Source: Liolophura sinensis
Taxonomy: Eukaryota; Mollusca; Polyplacophora; Chitonida; Chitonidae
DNA: 64,000 bases
Direction: 5' to 3'
Assembly (NCBI RefSeq): GCF_032854445.1
Contig: NC_088295.1
Span: forward strand, 22,121,385 to 22,185,384
Below are positions 50,249 through 61,349 of the stretch, one piece after another. Under the pieces are notes generated by a model. That model was not told the DNA's origin. It did not search any database and was given only the letters and a program-made list of their open reading frames with translations. How positions within the stretch are numbered: position 1 is the stretch's first letter; every line of letters starts with the position of its first letter. Position numbers and translations under genes: made by a program.

Positions 50249-52300
50249 TAAATCATTTCAAATCCCATACATGCATAAGCAACAGGTAGATCGTATAAGC
50301 GCTAAATTGAGCTTGCGTAAAAAAAACGTACTTGATCAAAACATTTCGCTCTATTCTGAATTCTTTCTCATGCATATATTTCACACGGAATAGATTCCCT
50401 ACGTTCTTCCACGCAGACTTATAATGCATTCATCACAGTTATACATAGTGCAAACCGCAGTGCATGTTTACATGTATGGATAGTGACGGCCACATTTAGA
50501 AACAAAACTATATAAATGGAAACTAGGCCTATATGTAGGACGTATCAGGCCCGGCCTTTAGCTAAACTGTATGTGCTCGACATGCATGCTTAGATTCTTT
50601 GTACGGATATTAAATTACAAGAAATATAAGGTTGCATGGCCTTGACTTTGGAAATGACACCCTACAATAACATAGACGGTGTGCTGGACATACGTCCTCA
50701 TGAACTGATGGTTGTTGATTCTCTGTCATGGTGCCCTGCTGTATACGTAAGTCGTTACATGCAGGCCATGCGCTAAACACGCGTTTGTGTAGATTAAATA
50801 GACAGTCACGCATAGGCCAGACACTTGACCCAATTGACATGTAGGTTGTGTTGTGTTGTTTGAACAGGGGAGGTAACAATAATTAAACGATCTATACATT
50901 GTAGGTGTGCGATACACATGCGCTGGAGTGACTGCACCCGAAGTACCCATTATGTTGTTCTATACAAAACAGTTATACGCTTAGACGTATATACTTTTGT
51001 AGTATTGAAAATTAAAGGATAGGTTATACTTGAAAAGGGAACACTGAATTTCAGATTGTGCTTTCAAGGGAAATGAAGAAACTAATATAAAAAAAAATAT
51101 TATTGCTTGCTAAAAGTTTTATTCAAATTTTACGTCAGTCGTCATACAACTTTGGAAATGGCTTCATCGATCATCGATGAACATTCTGTATGCATGGGGA
51201 CGCGGGAGCAGTTTAGCGCACCCATTCGGGCTCAAATGTACAATATAGAAAGCCCTGACCATACACCTCAATAAGATGATCGTAGAGCTGGATTGTACAA
51301 GGCATAGGCTATTAGTTTGACGACTTGCATGTACCTCTGCCATATCTCGGACGAATATAACTAATGTAATATATTAGTCCCAGGCCATAAGGTTTTCCTG
51401 CATGAGGGGAAGACACCATGCAGGAATCACGCCACACCCGTGTGTGGTATAAAGGTATGAAGAGATACAGAGGCATTGTATTAACACGTGCATGCGTGGG
51501 CTGTCCATTTATTCATCACAGTATATAGGATGCCTGAAGTTGCATATCTTGCAGGAGTTTTAAAGGAGGTATATTTGCTTTTTCCACATGAGCCACATGT
51601 AAAAAAATCTCCCATGCACGACATTTATGCATGAAACAGTACGTTTCTTTTTTAATTAATGTAATCTTAAAGTAAAGTCACCTGTGCAGTACGTACATAG
51701 GTGTTGTATACTACATTTAGAATAATGCCCATTATAATTAATACCCATTGTTATTTTTCCGACCCAGTCTCAGTGCATTACCACGTACATGACAGGCTTT
51801 ATGGTCATAAGGCAATTAAGTATAACATCGAGTTGTATAAACTCATTTTTGCTCTTTCAAATCTGAAACAAAGCTGCATGCATGGGGTTATCTCTCCATA
51901 TATACGGGTGTGCATCAGTATGGTAATACTTGACACTGTATACTAAGCATATTATACTATTGTACCATAGATATATATTTAAGGTCATGAGCTCAACACT
52001 GGGACAAGGGCATCTATATAGAGATGTGGATCATTTTGCTAGAGTTCACGTGGTGCATGCGTGAAAAGTAAAAATTGGCATGTATATATTATGCAATATG
52101 GTCAGTGTATATTCACTTGTGTAGAAATTTCCACTCTCCCTAGTGAGATCCTCGCAAATCATTCCTTGCCCACTGACACATCCGTTAACTTGTTAATATG
52201 TTTTTTAAACATGGAAAGTCCTATGATGTTTCCCAATTACATTACGTGATCATCCCAGAGCTGCATGATAGGACTTCAGAACTCTGCATATATATCCATG
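50249..52300. other. No gene seen
   Basis: AT-rich spacer with many short palindromic words such as acatgtac and aggcct. The ORFs here are short and overlap on both strands without splice support. Confidence 0.5.
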
Positions 52301-52378
52301 AATTCGCGACTTTCCAGTTCAGCGCCTCCTAGCGGATGGTCGTACACGGACGACTGTCATGGCCGCGTATGGGGTCAT
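52301..52378 (+). repeat. Left terminal inverted repeat
   Basis: This is 78 bases, matching the reverse complement of 58004-58082. The middle (52337-52352) differs, and the two flanking blocks are identical. The right partner is one base longer. Confidence 0.92.
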
Positions 52379-52379
52379 C

Positions 52380-52836
52380 GGGCCGTCTCTAAGTTTTTTC
52401 TGTTATCAGGCCAGTTTCATTCCAAAGCCGCAAGAAAATCAAGGTAAAGTGAATTAACAGGACAAACTGTTTATAATGATTCACTGAATGGTTGTGAGAA
52501 GGGTATAGGACTTGAAATAGTACTGTTTACACAAAATACAACCAGCTAGCTTAGCCTCAACAACAACAACACAATTTACAATGTTCTAACCTTCGCAGTA
52601 CTTTGGCGTTTGTAAGATGGAAAGTCCCTCCCGAGAACTGCTTTGTAGTGTAATACGCCTTACTTTAATCCCGTAGAGACTTGTTTATGTATGCACATGT
52701 TGTAAGCTTTTAAAACATAATAGGCCTATCAGCTGTAATTTAGTTTATGGATAGGTAGACTTATTCATTTAAATGTGAATGAATACATGTATGATTATAT
52801 TCATTTTTCAATGATATTCTAATTTTGTTTAAACAG
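52380..52836 (+). other. 5' UTR exon end and first intron of the YqaJ gene
   Basis: A consensus donor (aatcaag/gtaaag, intron start near 52443) lies 65 bases inside the left terminal repeat. A good acceptor (tttgtttaaacag, AG at 52835-52836) precedes the exon carrying the ATG. So the first exon seems to include terminal-repeat sequence. This is inferred from splice signals. Confidence 0.5.
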
Positions 52837-52849
52837 TTCGCCTAGAGCC

Positions 52850-54701
52850 ATGAATTGCAAGAGAAAGAAACAAACTGTGGCTGAAGATATCAGTGATGCA
52901 AAAACCAGAAAGGAGGACATTCGCCTTTATTGTTTATGTAAACAATTAGATGATCCTGATAGAACAATGATCCAGTGTGATTTTTGTGACGAATGGTTCC
53001 ATCCTGCCTGTGTTGATCTGGAAGAGGGTGAAGTTAATGATGTTGGAAGATGGTACTGCCCACCATGTACAGATGTTATGGCACAAAATCCATCACTGTC
53101 GCGTAAAGGTATAGAAAACGGGGTCATTTTACTTCTACTTACTTTTGGGCACATTAATATTATATTGACTGTTTATTGTAATGACTTAATTGATCTGACA
53201 GTGTTAATATGTTAGGCTATTTTCAGTCAGCTGTTACAATCATATTTGTAAAGTAACACGTCAGGACAGAAAAAGTTAACCCAGTCATGTGGTAATTTGT
53301 CAAAACTGCGTTTCAGGTTTTCTTGGGTTTCAAGGGAGAGTAGCACCGAAAGAGGGATGGGGAGAAGAATTTTTGTTGGAGGACATCGATGAGTCTGTCA
53401 TTCAAGTAGAAACCAAAAGACATCGTGTTGAAGGCTGGAACCTGTTTCGAGAAGGTCGTGTTACTGGACTGAGCAGCAATAAAAACAGAAATTATGTATA
53501 TTTCCGTAGTCAGTGTCAGGCATCCATGAGACAGCTGTCCTATAATGTGTTTATCTGTTTCAAGGGCAGTCGAAGGCTTAAGTGGTCAACCTGTTCGTGC
53601 CCTGCTGGAATCGATGGCCAGGGTAAGCATCTTGTGGCAACTTTGTATTGTTTGATAGATCTGTACAGACTAGGGATAAACAAAATCCCAGATGCTAAGA
53701 CATGCACACAAAAACTTCAAATGTGGCATGTCCGAAAACCTGTGACAGACGAACCACTGCTTTTTTCTGACATAAACTTTGTTAAGCATGACCCAGAGAG
53801 ACCAGTAAAAGGGGACCTTGGTTGTAGTGTGAAGCAACATAATCCTGTACCTGAGTTTGCAAGCACTGTGACACAGGTAAAAATTCAGAAACTTGTTAAC
53901 TTATATGATTCCAGTTGTATTAAGTTACCAGTCATAGACACCATCAGGACCAATCAATGTATTCCAGTGTTGCCTAAACAGCAAATGGATGGAAGCCTTC
54001 ATTCTGAACTTTTTGAATTAATGAATGGAACAGAATATAACTTTAGTGTGGATGATTACACAACTAAATTGACTGCATCAGAGAAACAACACTACAGTTC
54101 CATTGTGGAAGTAAATATTGAAACATCTAGATGTATTGAAAAGAAAACTCGATTACAGAGTAAGAGTAAGTTTTGGTTTGACCAGCGCCAACATAGAATA
54201 ACGGCATCCAACTTTGGGACTTTCTGTAGACTAAAATCATGTACTAATCCAATAACAACTTTCAATAGAAAGCAGAAGTTTTTCACGTGCAGAAGTGTCC
54301 ACCATGGTGTAGATTATGAGTCAGCTGCATTTGCCAAGTATAGTGAAGTCCAACCCTGTGAAAGTTGCTCAGCAGGTTTAATAATAAATCCCAAAATACC
54401 ATATTTAGGTGTTAGTCCTGATAAAATTGTGCTTACCAACAGTGAATTGAAACTTGTAGAAGTTAAGTGCCCTTACAGTGTGTTTCAAAAGAAAGTCAAA
54501 ATTTGTCAACAAATTAAGGAAAATAATTTCTACTTAAAATATGTTGATGGAGAGGTGAAACTGTCTGAGACTCATGATTATTTTTATCAAATTCAAGGTC
54601 AGCTTAATATTACTGGTGTAAATATTTGTGATATGGTGGTGTTTGTGCCTCCAGATGATATTGTTATTGTTTCCATTAAAAAAAGACAAACACTTTTTTG
54701 A
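52850..54701 (+). CDS. PHD finger - SWIM-like - YqaJ nuclease protein of the transposon
   Basis: CDS is 52850-53108 joined to 53317-54701 (547 aa). The intron splits Gly87 and has a gtatag donor and tttcag acceptor. A C4HC3 PHD finger is at 28-73 (C28, C30, C43, C46, H51, C54, C70, C73). A SWIM-like finger is at 179-191 (C179-S-C181 then GKH191), where the third Cys is Gly189. The YqaJ (lambda-exonuclease-like) domain is at about 370-530, with RITAS (380-384), E421, D455 in SPDK, E468-V-K470 and QIQGQ (511-515). These make up the usual metal-dependent nuclease site, and none is missing. In the family such proteins degrade or process DNA ends. Its role in transposition is inference. PHD fingers usually read histone H3 tails, so chromatin targeting is possible. 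A poly(A) signal is at 55080. Confidence 0.9.
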
Positions 54702-55079
54702 AAACAAAATGCTCCCAAAGCTATCTGATATTTATTTCCATCATTTGTTGCCTAGCTTTGTTGATCGCCTCCAATACACTCATTTGTAGAAATATTAAGC
54801 ATTTTCAATTGTCATGTCAGAATTACATATTGTGGAGCAATGTTTTTCAAGAATGTCCAGTCATCATTTACTCTATTTACATGCACATGTGTATGACTGG
54901 AGAAATATGCCTACATACCATAGATTCGTTAATCACATTTCCATTTGTTATTTTCCCATGATACTAATAATGAAGCATTTTCAATCAAATTGTAAGAGAG
55001 TTTGAAGGAACTTCATCTATTATATAGAGCAAGTGATGATACATGTATATGTCTCCTTTGAGTATGATGAGTTTCCTTA

Positions 55080-55085
55080 AATAAA
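55080..55085 (+). terminator. Poly(A) signal of the YqaJ gene
   Basis: AATAAA about 380 bases after the stop codon, inside the gap between the two convergent genes. Confidence 0.5.
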
Positions 55086-55231
55086 AGTAAAGCCAAGTGA
55101 AACAAAATTTGTTCGCAGTGTCACATGATATGTAACAATTCCATCCCATGCCAATCCTGAATTGTTGTAATTCACTTCTTGAAGCCAGCCAATGTATTAT
55201 GAAATAATTTTTTTTTACTTATTATCAACTT

Positions 55232-55400
55232 ACATTTAGTTGATTGATAATGCTGTACTTAAGAATTTTTTACTCATATGAGGGCTCGTGAAGTGTATGG
55301 TTGAAGAAAACCATAGTTTATTGGAGTAAACCATCGACCTTCGCCAAGTACCTGATAACCTACTGACTCGAAGCTGCAGTTAAAGCCCTTTGATGTTCGA
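55232..55400 (-). mobile_element. Old SINE-like relic between the two transposon genes
   Basis: It contains tgctgtacttaagaattttt and gagtaaaccatcgaccttcg, resembling the fragment at 47128. If it is a later insertion it shows that the transposon has been resident for some time. A minus-strand AATAAA inside it (55317-55322) could serve the transposase gene. Confidence 0.4.
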
Positions 55401-55469
55401 GCAAACGAGACGCAATTCTAATCTTTAAAACCAGTTTACTTTAGACAAAGTGCTAACTGATCTAAGTTA

Positions 55470-56963
55470 CTAACCTGTAAAGTTTGACAAATGGCCACAC
55501 GCAAGCCAAACTTTCTCTATCATTGGACACAAAGATGTAGGAACAATGTTCCGAATGATCTCAAATTCCTTAACTTTTCTCACTGCTCGTTCTACATGAA
55601 CTCGCACAGCTGCAACTCCCCTTGAGAATTTTAACTGTTCATCTGTGAACTGCTGTTGTCCATGCAGAAATGTTGGAATAATAAGAGAAGCCCCCCTTCT
55701 TTCAACATCTTCGCGAATGTCAAATCCCCGATCAACCATGAGGCTATCACCATCTTCCAGTAAGTCTAGGAGCCCACAGTGACGAATAATCTTTTTGTCA
55801 GAACATCTCCCAGCATATAATGGCGAAATAAAAGTAAGTTGACCTACCGGAGAAATTGCAATGAGTCCCTTCGCAGTGTTGTGGTGTTTGTAAGATGAGA
55901 AAGTCTCTCTTTGACAGTCAGATGCAGATGGTTGTTCAATGAATAGTTCTGTACAGTCCACAATAGCACGTGTTGTTGAATAATGTTCTCTAAAGCATGC
56001 TGGCATGGTCTTTCACACTTGTTTAGCTTTTGGCCAGATTGGTAATGATCGAAATCTATCTGCTAAAAAAATAATCCATGTGTTGACAATTTTAGATACA
56101 TGACCCTCAGATATGCTATACAGATCACCAATTAACCTTTCTTGTAGTCCTTTACGAAGACGCACTAGTGTTATGAAGAGCTCTTCCATTGGTGAGAGTG
56201 ATCTAGATGGTCCACGTTTCTTTAATAAGTCATACGGTGTACCAGATGATGTGTTCTCTGTGCCCACATAATATAAAAAATTACATTCTGGCTGAAGAAA
56301 CTGAAAAAAACATGATAAAGATATATAAGACTGAAATCCTGTATAGTACTTTATGTCACTGTCAGAATTGCAAAATCTGAGCAAAGTAAACTTTTCTTCA
56401 TAGCGCAGTGTCATCAGATTTAAATTGGTCTGTAAAACAGAGGCTTTATCAGGTGAGACGCTAGGTTCATAATCTTCTAAACTGTCATCCCCACTACTGC
56501 TGCTCTCCAAATATCTTCTCAAAGTTGTAGGATATATAGTATACATAGCCCCATCAGTGTATTGGCGGGAATAAGAATGCTCCTCCACAGAAAACTGTTG
56601 AAGACCTGTAGCTGCTTTGTTCTCCTTGTTCTCGGATGCTACTGAGGAAATCTGTTTCTTAATCTTTCTCCTAGAATGCTGAGTGGAGGTGCCTTTACAC
56701 CAATGAAAAACTGTTGGAATGGCATCCTTCACAAGACGACGTCTTATGCCTTGGTGTTTTGGATAACAATCCTCTGTAAAATGTAAAGAGCACACACAAG
56801 TGTGTCTGTTTATGGCAAAATCTTTACCAATGTCTCTCCTTATGTTCACAATCCATTTTTTTACCAAATCTTTGTCCGAAGGGAAACTGTGAAATGACAA
56901 ATGTTTACAGCTCTCAAGTCTAGTGTCACTTGAACACAAAGGCACACAGCAATGATGAGGCAT
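55470..56963 (-). pseudogene. THAP-domain DDE transposase (HARBI1-like) interrupted by one stop codon
   Basis: One reading frame of 495 codons is cut once by an in-frame TGA (56015-56013, codon 317). Upstream, residues 1-316 hold a THAP zinc finger (C5, C10, C58, H61; AIPTVF at 81-86), which in this class binds the terminal repeats, and a helix-turn-helix region (about 250-310). Downstream, the DDE_Tnp_4 catalytic domain has D334 (in DCTE), D409 (in VDRGF) and E456 (in HVERAV). No other lesion is visible. The TGA could have come from CGA by CpG decay. The minus-strand acceptor ttgcttccag stands 12 bases before the ATG. Readthrough, or an internal start at 56006, could only yield partial proteins. 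The function is integration and excision, probably lost in this copy. Confidence 0.9.
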
Positions 56964-56978
56964 TTTAGATTCTTTCTG

Positions 56979-58003
56979 GAAGCAAACAGAAGAATAAGTT
57001 GTCAGTATAAGTGTAGATCTAGCATCCCTTCGTCTCTTTTATACCATTCTTTATGTACAAGAACATGAATAAGGTTTATTAAGTCCAAAATATTTCAAAA
57101 ACATTGAATACCAATAGTAAACTATACATTTTAACAGGCCTATATTTAGCTGTGAACCTAAATGAACACCTAGATTGCACATGCATTCAAAACATGCTAA
57201 ATGGATATATTTTTCTTAGAGCAATTTATGAACTAGTCAGAAATTACTACCTATGTATTTTATGCACTATGCATTACAAAGTAACCTTAAAATTTAAATT
57301 CAAAATTCCCCAACCAAGACTACATTGGTTAATGTAATTCTGAAATCAAGCAACACATTCATGAGATTTACGGAAGCAAACAGCTCCAGATATGTTGGAT
57401 TGATCATGAGCGACATGTGCCACAGTTCACGCAGACATTAGAATTGTTGTCAATCCTCTGCCCTCTGTAAATGCCTATGAGCTAAAGTTTTCACGGCAAT
57501 CATGTCTGTTCGTGAAATAATCCCATTTTCCTAGTGTATAGGATTTATTACCTTATCAAGATGGTGGTAGACCCTGAAAGTGTTACTGCCATAGTCCATG
57601 TTTGTCAAGGTCAATATAAGATTAAGTTAGATAATGTGTAAGAGCGTGAGGTTCGCCAGGGAAGACGAAATTACTGTAGACAGCGGTAAAAGTCGCTTAC
57701 TGACAATCCGACACATTTGGGGATGTACTTTCTGTTAGTTTCACAGCTGTGTTGCTCGATCTCAGAGTGTTACATTCTGCATCTAAGAAACATTTACTGA
57801 ACATGAAAGTGTTGTTGTTGTTTCAACGAGTCCGCTGCATCTACGTTGTCGAAGTATTGTATTTTAACACTAAATATGAGTTTCATGCAAAACACACGTG
57901 AGTATATAGATACATGGTTATTTCTAATCCCTCACCTCAATCACGCAGATGTCATGAAAAGAAAAAGACGACAGCTTTTGTGGAAAACAGGCGAAACTGC
58001 TAC
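56979..58003 (-). other. First intron and 5' UTR exon of the transposase gene
   Basis: Reading the minus strand, a donor (attgag/gtgagg, exon end near 57936) lies about 70 bases inside the right terminal repeat. An acceptor lies at about 56976. This mirrors the plus-strand gene at the other end. I see no further ORF of note in the intron. Confidence 0.5.
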
Positions 58004-58082
58004 ATGACCCCATACGCGGCCATGACATTCCTCCGTGTGCGATTCACCCGCTAGGAGGCGCTGAACTGGAAAGGGGCGAATT
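58004..58082 (-). repeat. Right terminal inverted repeat
   Basis: This is 79 bases and the reverse-complement partner of 52301-52378. The spacer between the conserved blocks differs by several substitutions and one indel, which suggests that the insertion is not very recent or that this part of the repeat is not constrained. Confidence 0.92.
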
Positions 58083-59020
58083 GCAGCGTGTCTCATAATA
58101 TACATTTTTTTTTTTGGCAAAATTATCATGTATTCAAATATATGTACAAGCAATATATATCAACGGTATCAAACGTGAATTTTTTTTTGGTATCTGGCGT
58201 TATATAACAAAGACATAAATGCAAAAATCCATGGACTTGTCTTCTCGACAAATCTCAGATGTCACTGAATATCTTTCTTATGTCATACATGTAATGTGTG
58301 TAATCCAATCAAAATCTTATTTGATCACCTGTTGTTGGATCCCAACTAGCAGCTCAGTGATGGTTGAGCGAGGCCACGTGTTATCACAGTTGATCTCACG
58401 ATCCTGGCCCTAAACACGCAACTCTGCATATGTGCATGTATATATGCATACTCAAGGGGGATCGAGACAGCCCATTTTTACTTTGACTCTTGTCTTTCCT
58501 TTAATGCTTCTTTTTCTTATTACTACCATGTAAGTTTTCTAAAATGAGTACATGTTTATGTGAGCCATTTTATGAAGTAACAATATTTAAATATATGACC
58601 CATATGTTTGCAGTTACACGTGTTACAGGTAGTGAGAGATAAATTTGTTTTTATATTGTTACATACAGCTGAACGCAGTGTTTTCGTGAATTTCTTATAA
58701 ACTGTCAAGTCCATTGTCGACCAATGGCTTGAAAGTCCATTGTCGACCAATGGCTTGAAAGTCCATATTTCACATCGCTCTTCAGCACAACAGTGAGAAC
58801 GGTAGTTGCATTACGGTATTATTATATGACGCCTGCACACCAAATATTCATAGTTGTTTCTTTTTCTGCGATTGACTGCAATGGAAGCATGCATGGGCGC
58901 TTAATTCTGATCTGGAAGTGTGAGGGGGGGGGGGAGTGTTTCGTTTCAGTATACATCTGAAGTATAGAATTCAATAAACACCTCATGCTTCGTCACGGTT
59001 TTTCATTGTATGAAATCAAT
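58083..59020. other. No gene seen
   Basis: Spacer with a 27-base tandem duplication at about 58708-58765 (unit contains cattgtcgaccaatggctt) and a poly-G run near 58924. Confidence 0.6.
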
Positions 59021-59361
59021 TTTGCATTTCAGAGGGCGGCCATTTTTTTAAACATATATGTCTAGGGGTCCCGTATTACACGGGAGCTGGGTGCTAATTT
59101 TCACTCAACAGCCTATGTTTTAACCTAGCGGCAGCATGTTTGCTACATTAAATATCAGTTCATTGAAATTCGGCACTAGAAATCGTGTCCTCATTCGCCG
59201 TAACTTAGAGTAAAAACAATGGAGAAACTGAAACCACCTCGTTAAAAGTGTTACTTTGAAAGCTTGTCGTTTTATTAGCCGTGAAAAGCAGAAATTTCAA
59301 AAGGCCTCTGTCCACGATCGAATGGATGCTAATTTGATCACGGCTACGAAAGTCGCTTATT
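59021..59361. mobile_element. Dispersed repeat, copy B
   Basis: Same orientation and overall sequence as 32921-33222, with extra bases after 59052 and near 59250. It ends in cgaaagtcgcttatt, the probable terminal inverted repeat. Confidence 0.65.
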
Positions 59362-60343
59362 AAAAAAGCAAAGTTTCCAAAATGACTGTGATTGTCGTCA
59401 GCAGTTAACGTATGATTAATGGGAGGTAACTCAGTTGTAATGTTACGGCTCTGTATAGTCCAGTATCTGGACCTTTGTTACTTCCCCTGTTCTAATTCGG
59501 CCACGCGTCTGGACTACGCCTCTGTAGGCAGCCCATACTCCTAACAGTACGTACATGTGCCGCTCAATACGCTGGCTTTACATCACTGCCACCACTAGAA
59601 AACAATTGACCTTTGCAGCCTGTGCAATGCACGTATAGGGTCTATAGGCTTAGCCTCATCACTGGTATCCTCATGCGAAACTTCTTGATCAGAATGCATC
59701 AATAAAATCGTTTCTGGTTTTAGTTGGAATCATATAAACAATTATGCATACTTTAGATGAAGAGAATGTGTGTGTGTGCATTGTATTATTATTATAAAAG
59801 TTTGAGACAGAGTTTTACTGATTTCTGACACATTTGGCCCTATGCAGTGACCACGGGGTTGATCAAAAATGGTATTTGTTGATGCCTCGCTAAGCGCTCT
59901 TCAGTTAGCTTTGGACCATCTGCAGTGAGCAAGGAAACGTGACAAGTTGGCCCAATGCCAGCATAATGTGACTGGGGGCATGGGTGTGTCAGTTGCATGC
60001 TTGGTATCTTCGACCTGTTGCTTCAGTGGCAGCAGCACTTTACCAGCTCGTTGTCGAAAATCAGACTTTCAGATACCGGTGTCAAATGATCTGGTTACCC
60101 GAACACGAGCACCATTTATTGTGCATTTTTGAAGATTCCAGCGGCGATAGACGGTCACATGTACGTTCAAAATCACGTGACCCCCAAAATTTGTTTCACA
60201 GCTTGTATTTAGTGTGATTCCCGGACGTTTTCGACAGTAGTTCACTGCCAGCAAATGTTTGTCCGTGTGCACTGGGCTTTGAACCAAAGCATACATACAA
60301 TAGCTCTGTAGGCTGTGATTACGTATACTATCACAGCCCTGTG

Positions 60344-61033
60344 TTGTTCCATAAGCTTATCTTGAGCACCTCTGTGCTTCTCTTGCTAGCTTCAGTATAA
60401 TACTGCTGGGCACCAAATAATTCGTCTGTCCGTAGTCACTTTCATGCCAGTTATCAATTCCAGGTAGTTTGTTCCTATGTGTCATCTCTGGTAAAATCCA
60501 CACAAGCGTGAAACTATAGTGGAAACTGTATAAATTCCAACTGTCATGTTTGAATGCATACTCCTCACATCCAATACAGGGGAGATAACTACTGGCGCTT
60601 CTAGCATATTTTGTACTTGTTTAATCTTTTTTCTTCAATTTTGTTTAATTTGTTTGAGAAATTTTTTAGCGATCAGTGCTGATTATGGTTCCCTCTAGGT
60701 CATTTCTGGTGAGACTGATCCTAAACAATTCGCCAGAATGCGTGTCAAAAGGTTTAACTTGCCTATTAGTGGCATTGGTAATTGTATAAATGAATCCTCT
60801 CACTGTGAGGAGTATGCATTCAACCGTGGTGGTTGGAGTTGGAATTTATCCAATTTCCATTACTCTTTCATGCTTGTGTGGGTTTACTAATGATGACACA
60901 TGGGAACACCTTCCTGGAATTGATAGCCGAGACAACTGTGACTATGGAGAGACACATTATTTGGTTCCTTGCAGTAGTATATTAAAGCCAGCAAGGGAAG
61001 TACAGAGGTGTTCAAGGTAAGCTTATGGAACAA
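60344..61033. repeat. Imperfect inverted duplication, arms of about 230 bp
   Basis: The left arm 60344-60570 and right arm 60805-61033 are reverse complements with scattered mismatches and a few indels. Shared words include aatgcatactcctcac, atcaattccagg and ttgttccataagctta. The spacer is about 234 bases. The right arm is part of a possible exon (60790-61016), and the left arm carries a decayed inverted copy of it. Confidence 0.8.
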
Positions 61034-61349
61034 GACGTAATGCACGTCCCTACAGAATCTAACAATACATACATATACATACATTCATACTTTTCATCTA
61101 TATTCATAGTTTTGCAGTGATGTCATAGCTGCTCTGGGTCAATCTTCAAAACACTTTTTGGTCATGTGTCTAAAGTACTGGAGAAAACAAAGTGAATTTA
61201 ACACAGGTGACATAGGCATTGAAGACGATTATAGCATAAACAAGAAAAATATAGCTTTTAGTTACGAAATTCTTTATGAAAAAGTAATCAGAATGTATCC
61301 AACCTTCTCATATGATAGTTTCAGTGTCCTAAAGTACTCTAAACTGTAG
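60790..61349 (+). CDS. Possible two-exon gene for an unrecognised 152-aa protein
   Basis: CDS is 60790-61016 joined to 61118-61349. The donor is ttcaag/gtaagc, the acceptor cttttgcag-like (catagttttgcag/tg), and the phases agree (the split codon gives Ser76). Without the splice both frames close. I do not recognise the product. Residues 9-31 are hydrophobic (VVVGVGIYPISITLSCLCG) and could be a signal sequence. The middle is acidic with Cys at 27, 29, 48, 61 and 74, and the C-terminal half is rich in Tyr and Lys. The short intron (101 bases) and lack of a clear promoter leave doubt. It could instead be an exon pair of a larger gene, or chance. Confidence 0.4.

Larger units (their letters stand above)
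52301..58082. mobile_element. 5.8-kb DNA transposon of PIF/Harbinger (ISL2EU/IS4EU-like) type with YqaJ partner gene
   Basis: The element has long terminal inverted repeats and two genes pointing towards each other: PHD-SWIM-YqaJ on the plus strand and a THAP-DDE transposase on the minus strand. The repeat arms start with the same outer motif and share an identical 26-base block (tttccagttcagcgcctcct onward) and an identical inner block (gtcatggccgcgtatggggt). aatt stands at both ends. It may be the 4-bp target duplication or part of the palindromic end, which cannot be told apart here. I recall that ISL2EU/IS4EU families carry a YqaJ protein with a DDE transposase, and that was not checked against a database. 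The transposase has a nonsense codon, so this copy is probably inactive. Confidence 0.9.

Noticed and set aside
54150-54650. YqaJ domain as evidence of an integrated virus or phage
   Set aside because: YqaJ is often labelled viral recombinase, but here it sits in a spliced gene inside a transposon with terminal repeats, next to a eukaryotic DDE transposase.
55470-56006. 178-aa DDE ORF as a separate gene
   Set aside because: It continues the THAP ORF in the same frame after a single stop codon, and related transposases are one protein.
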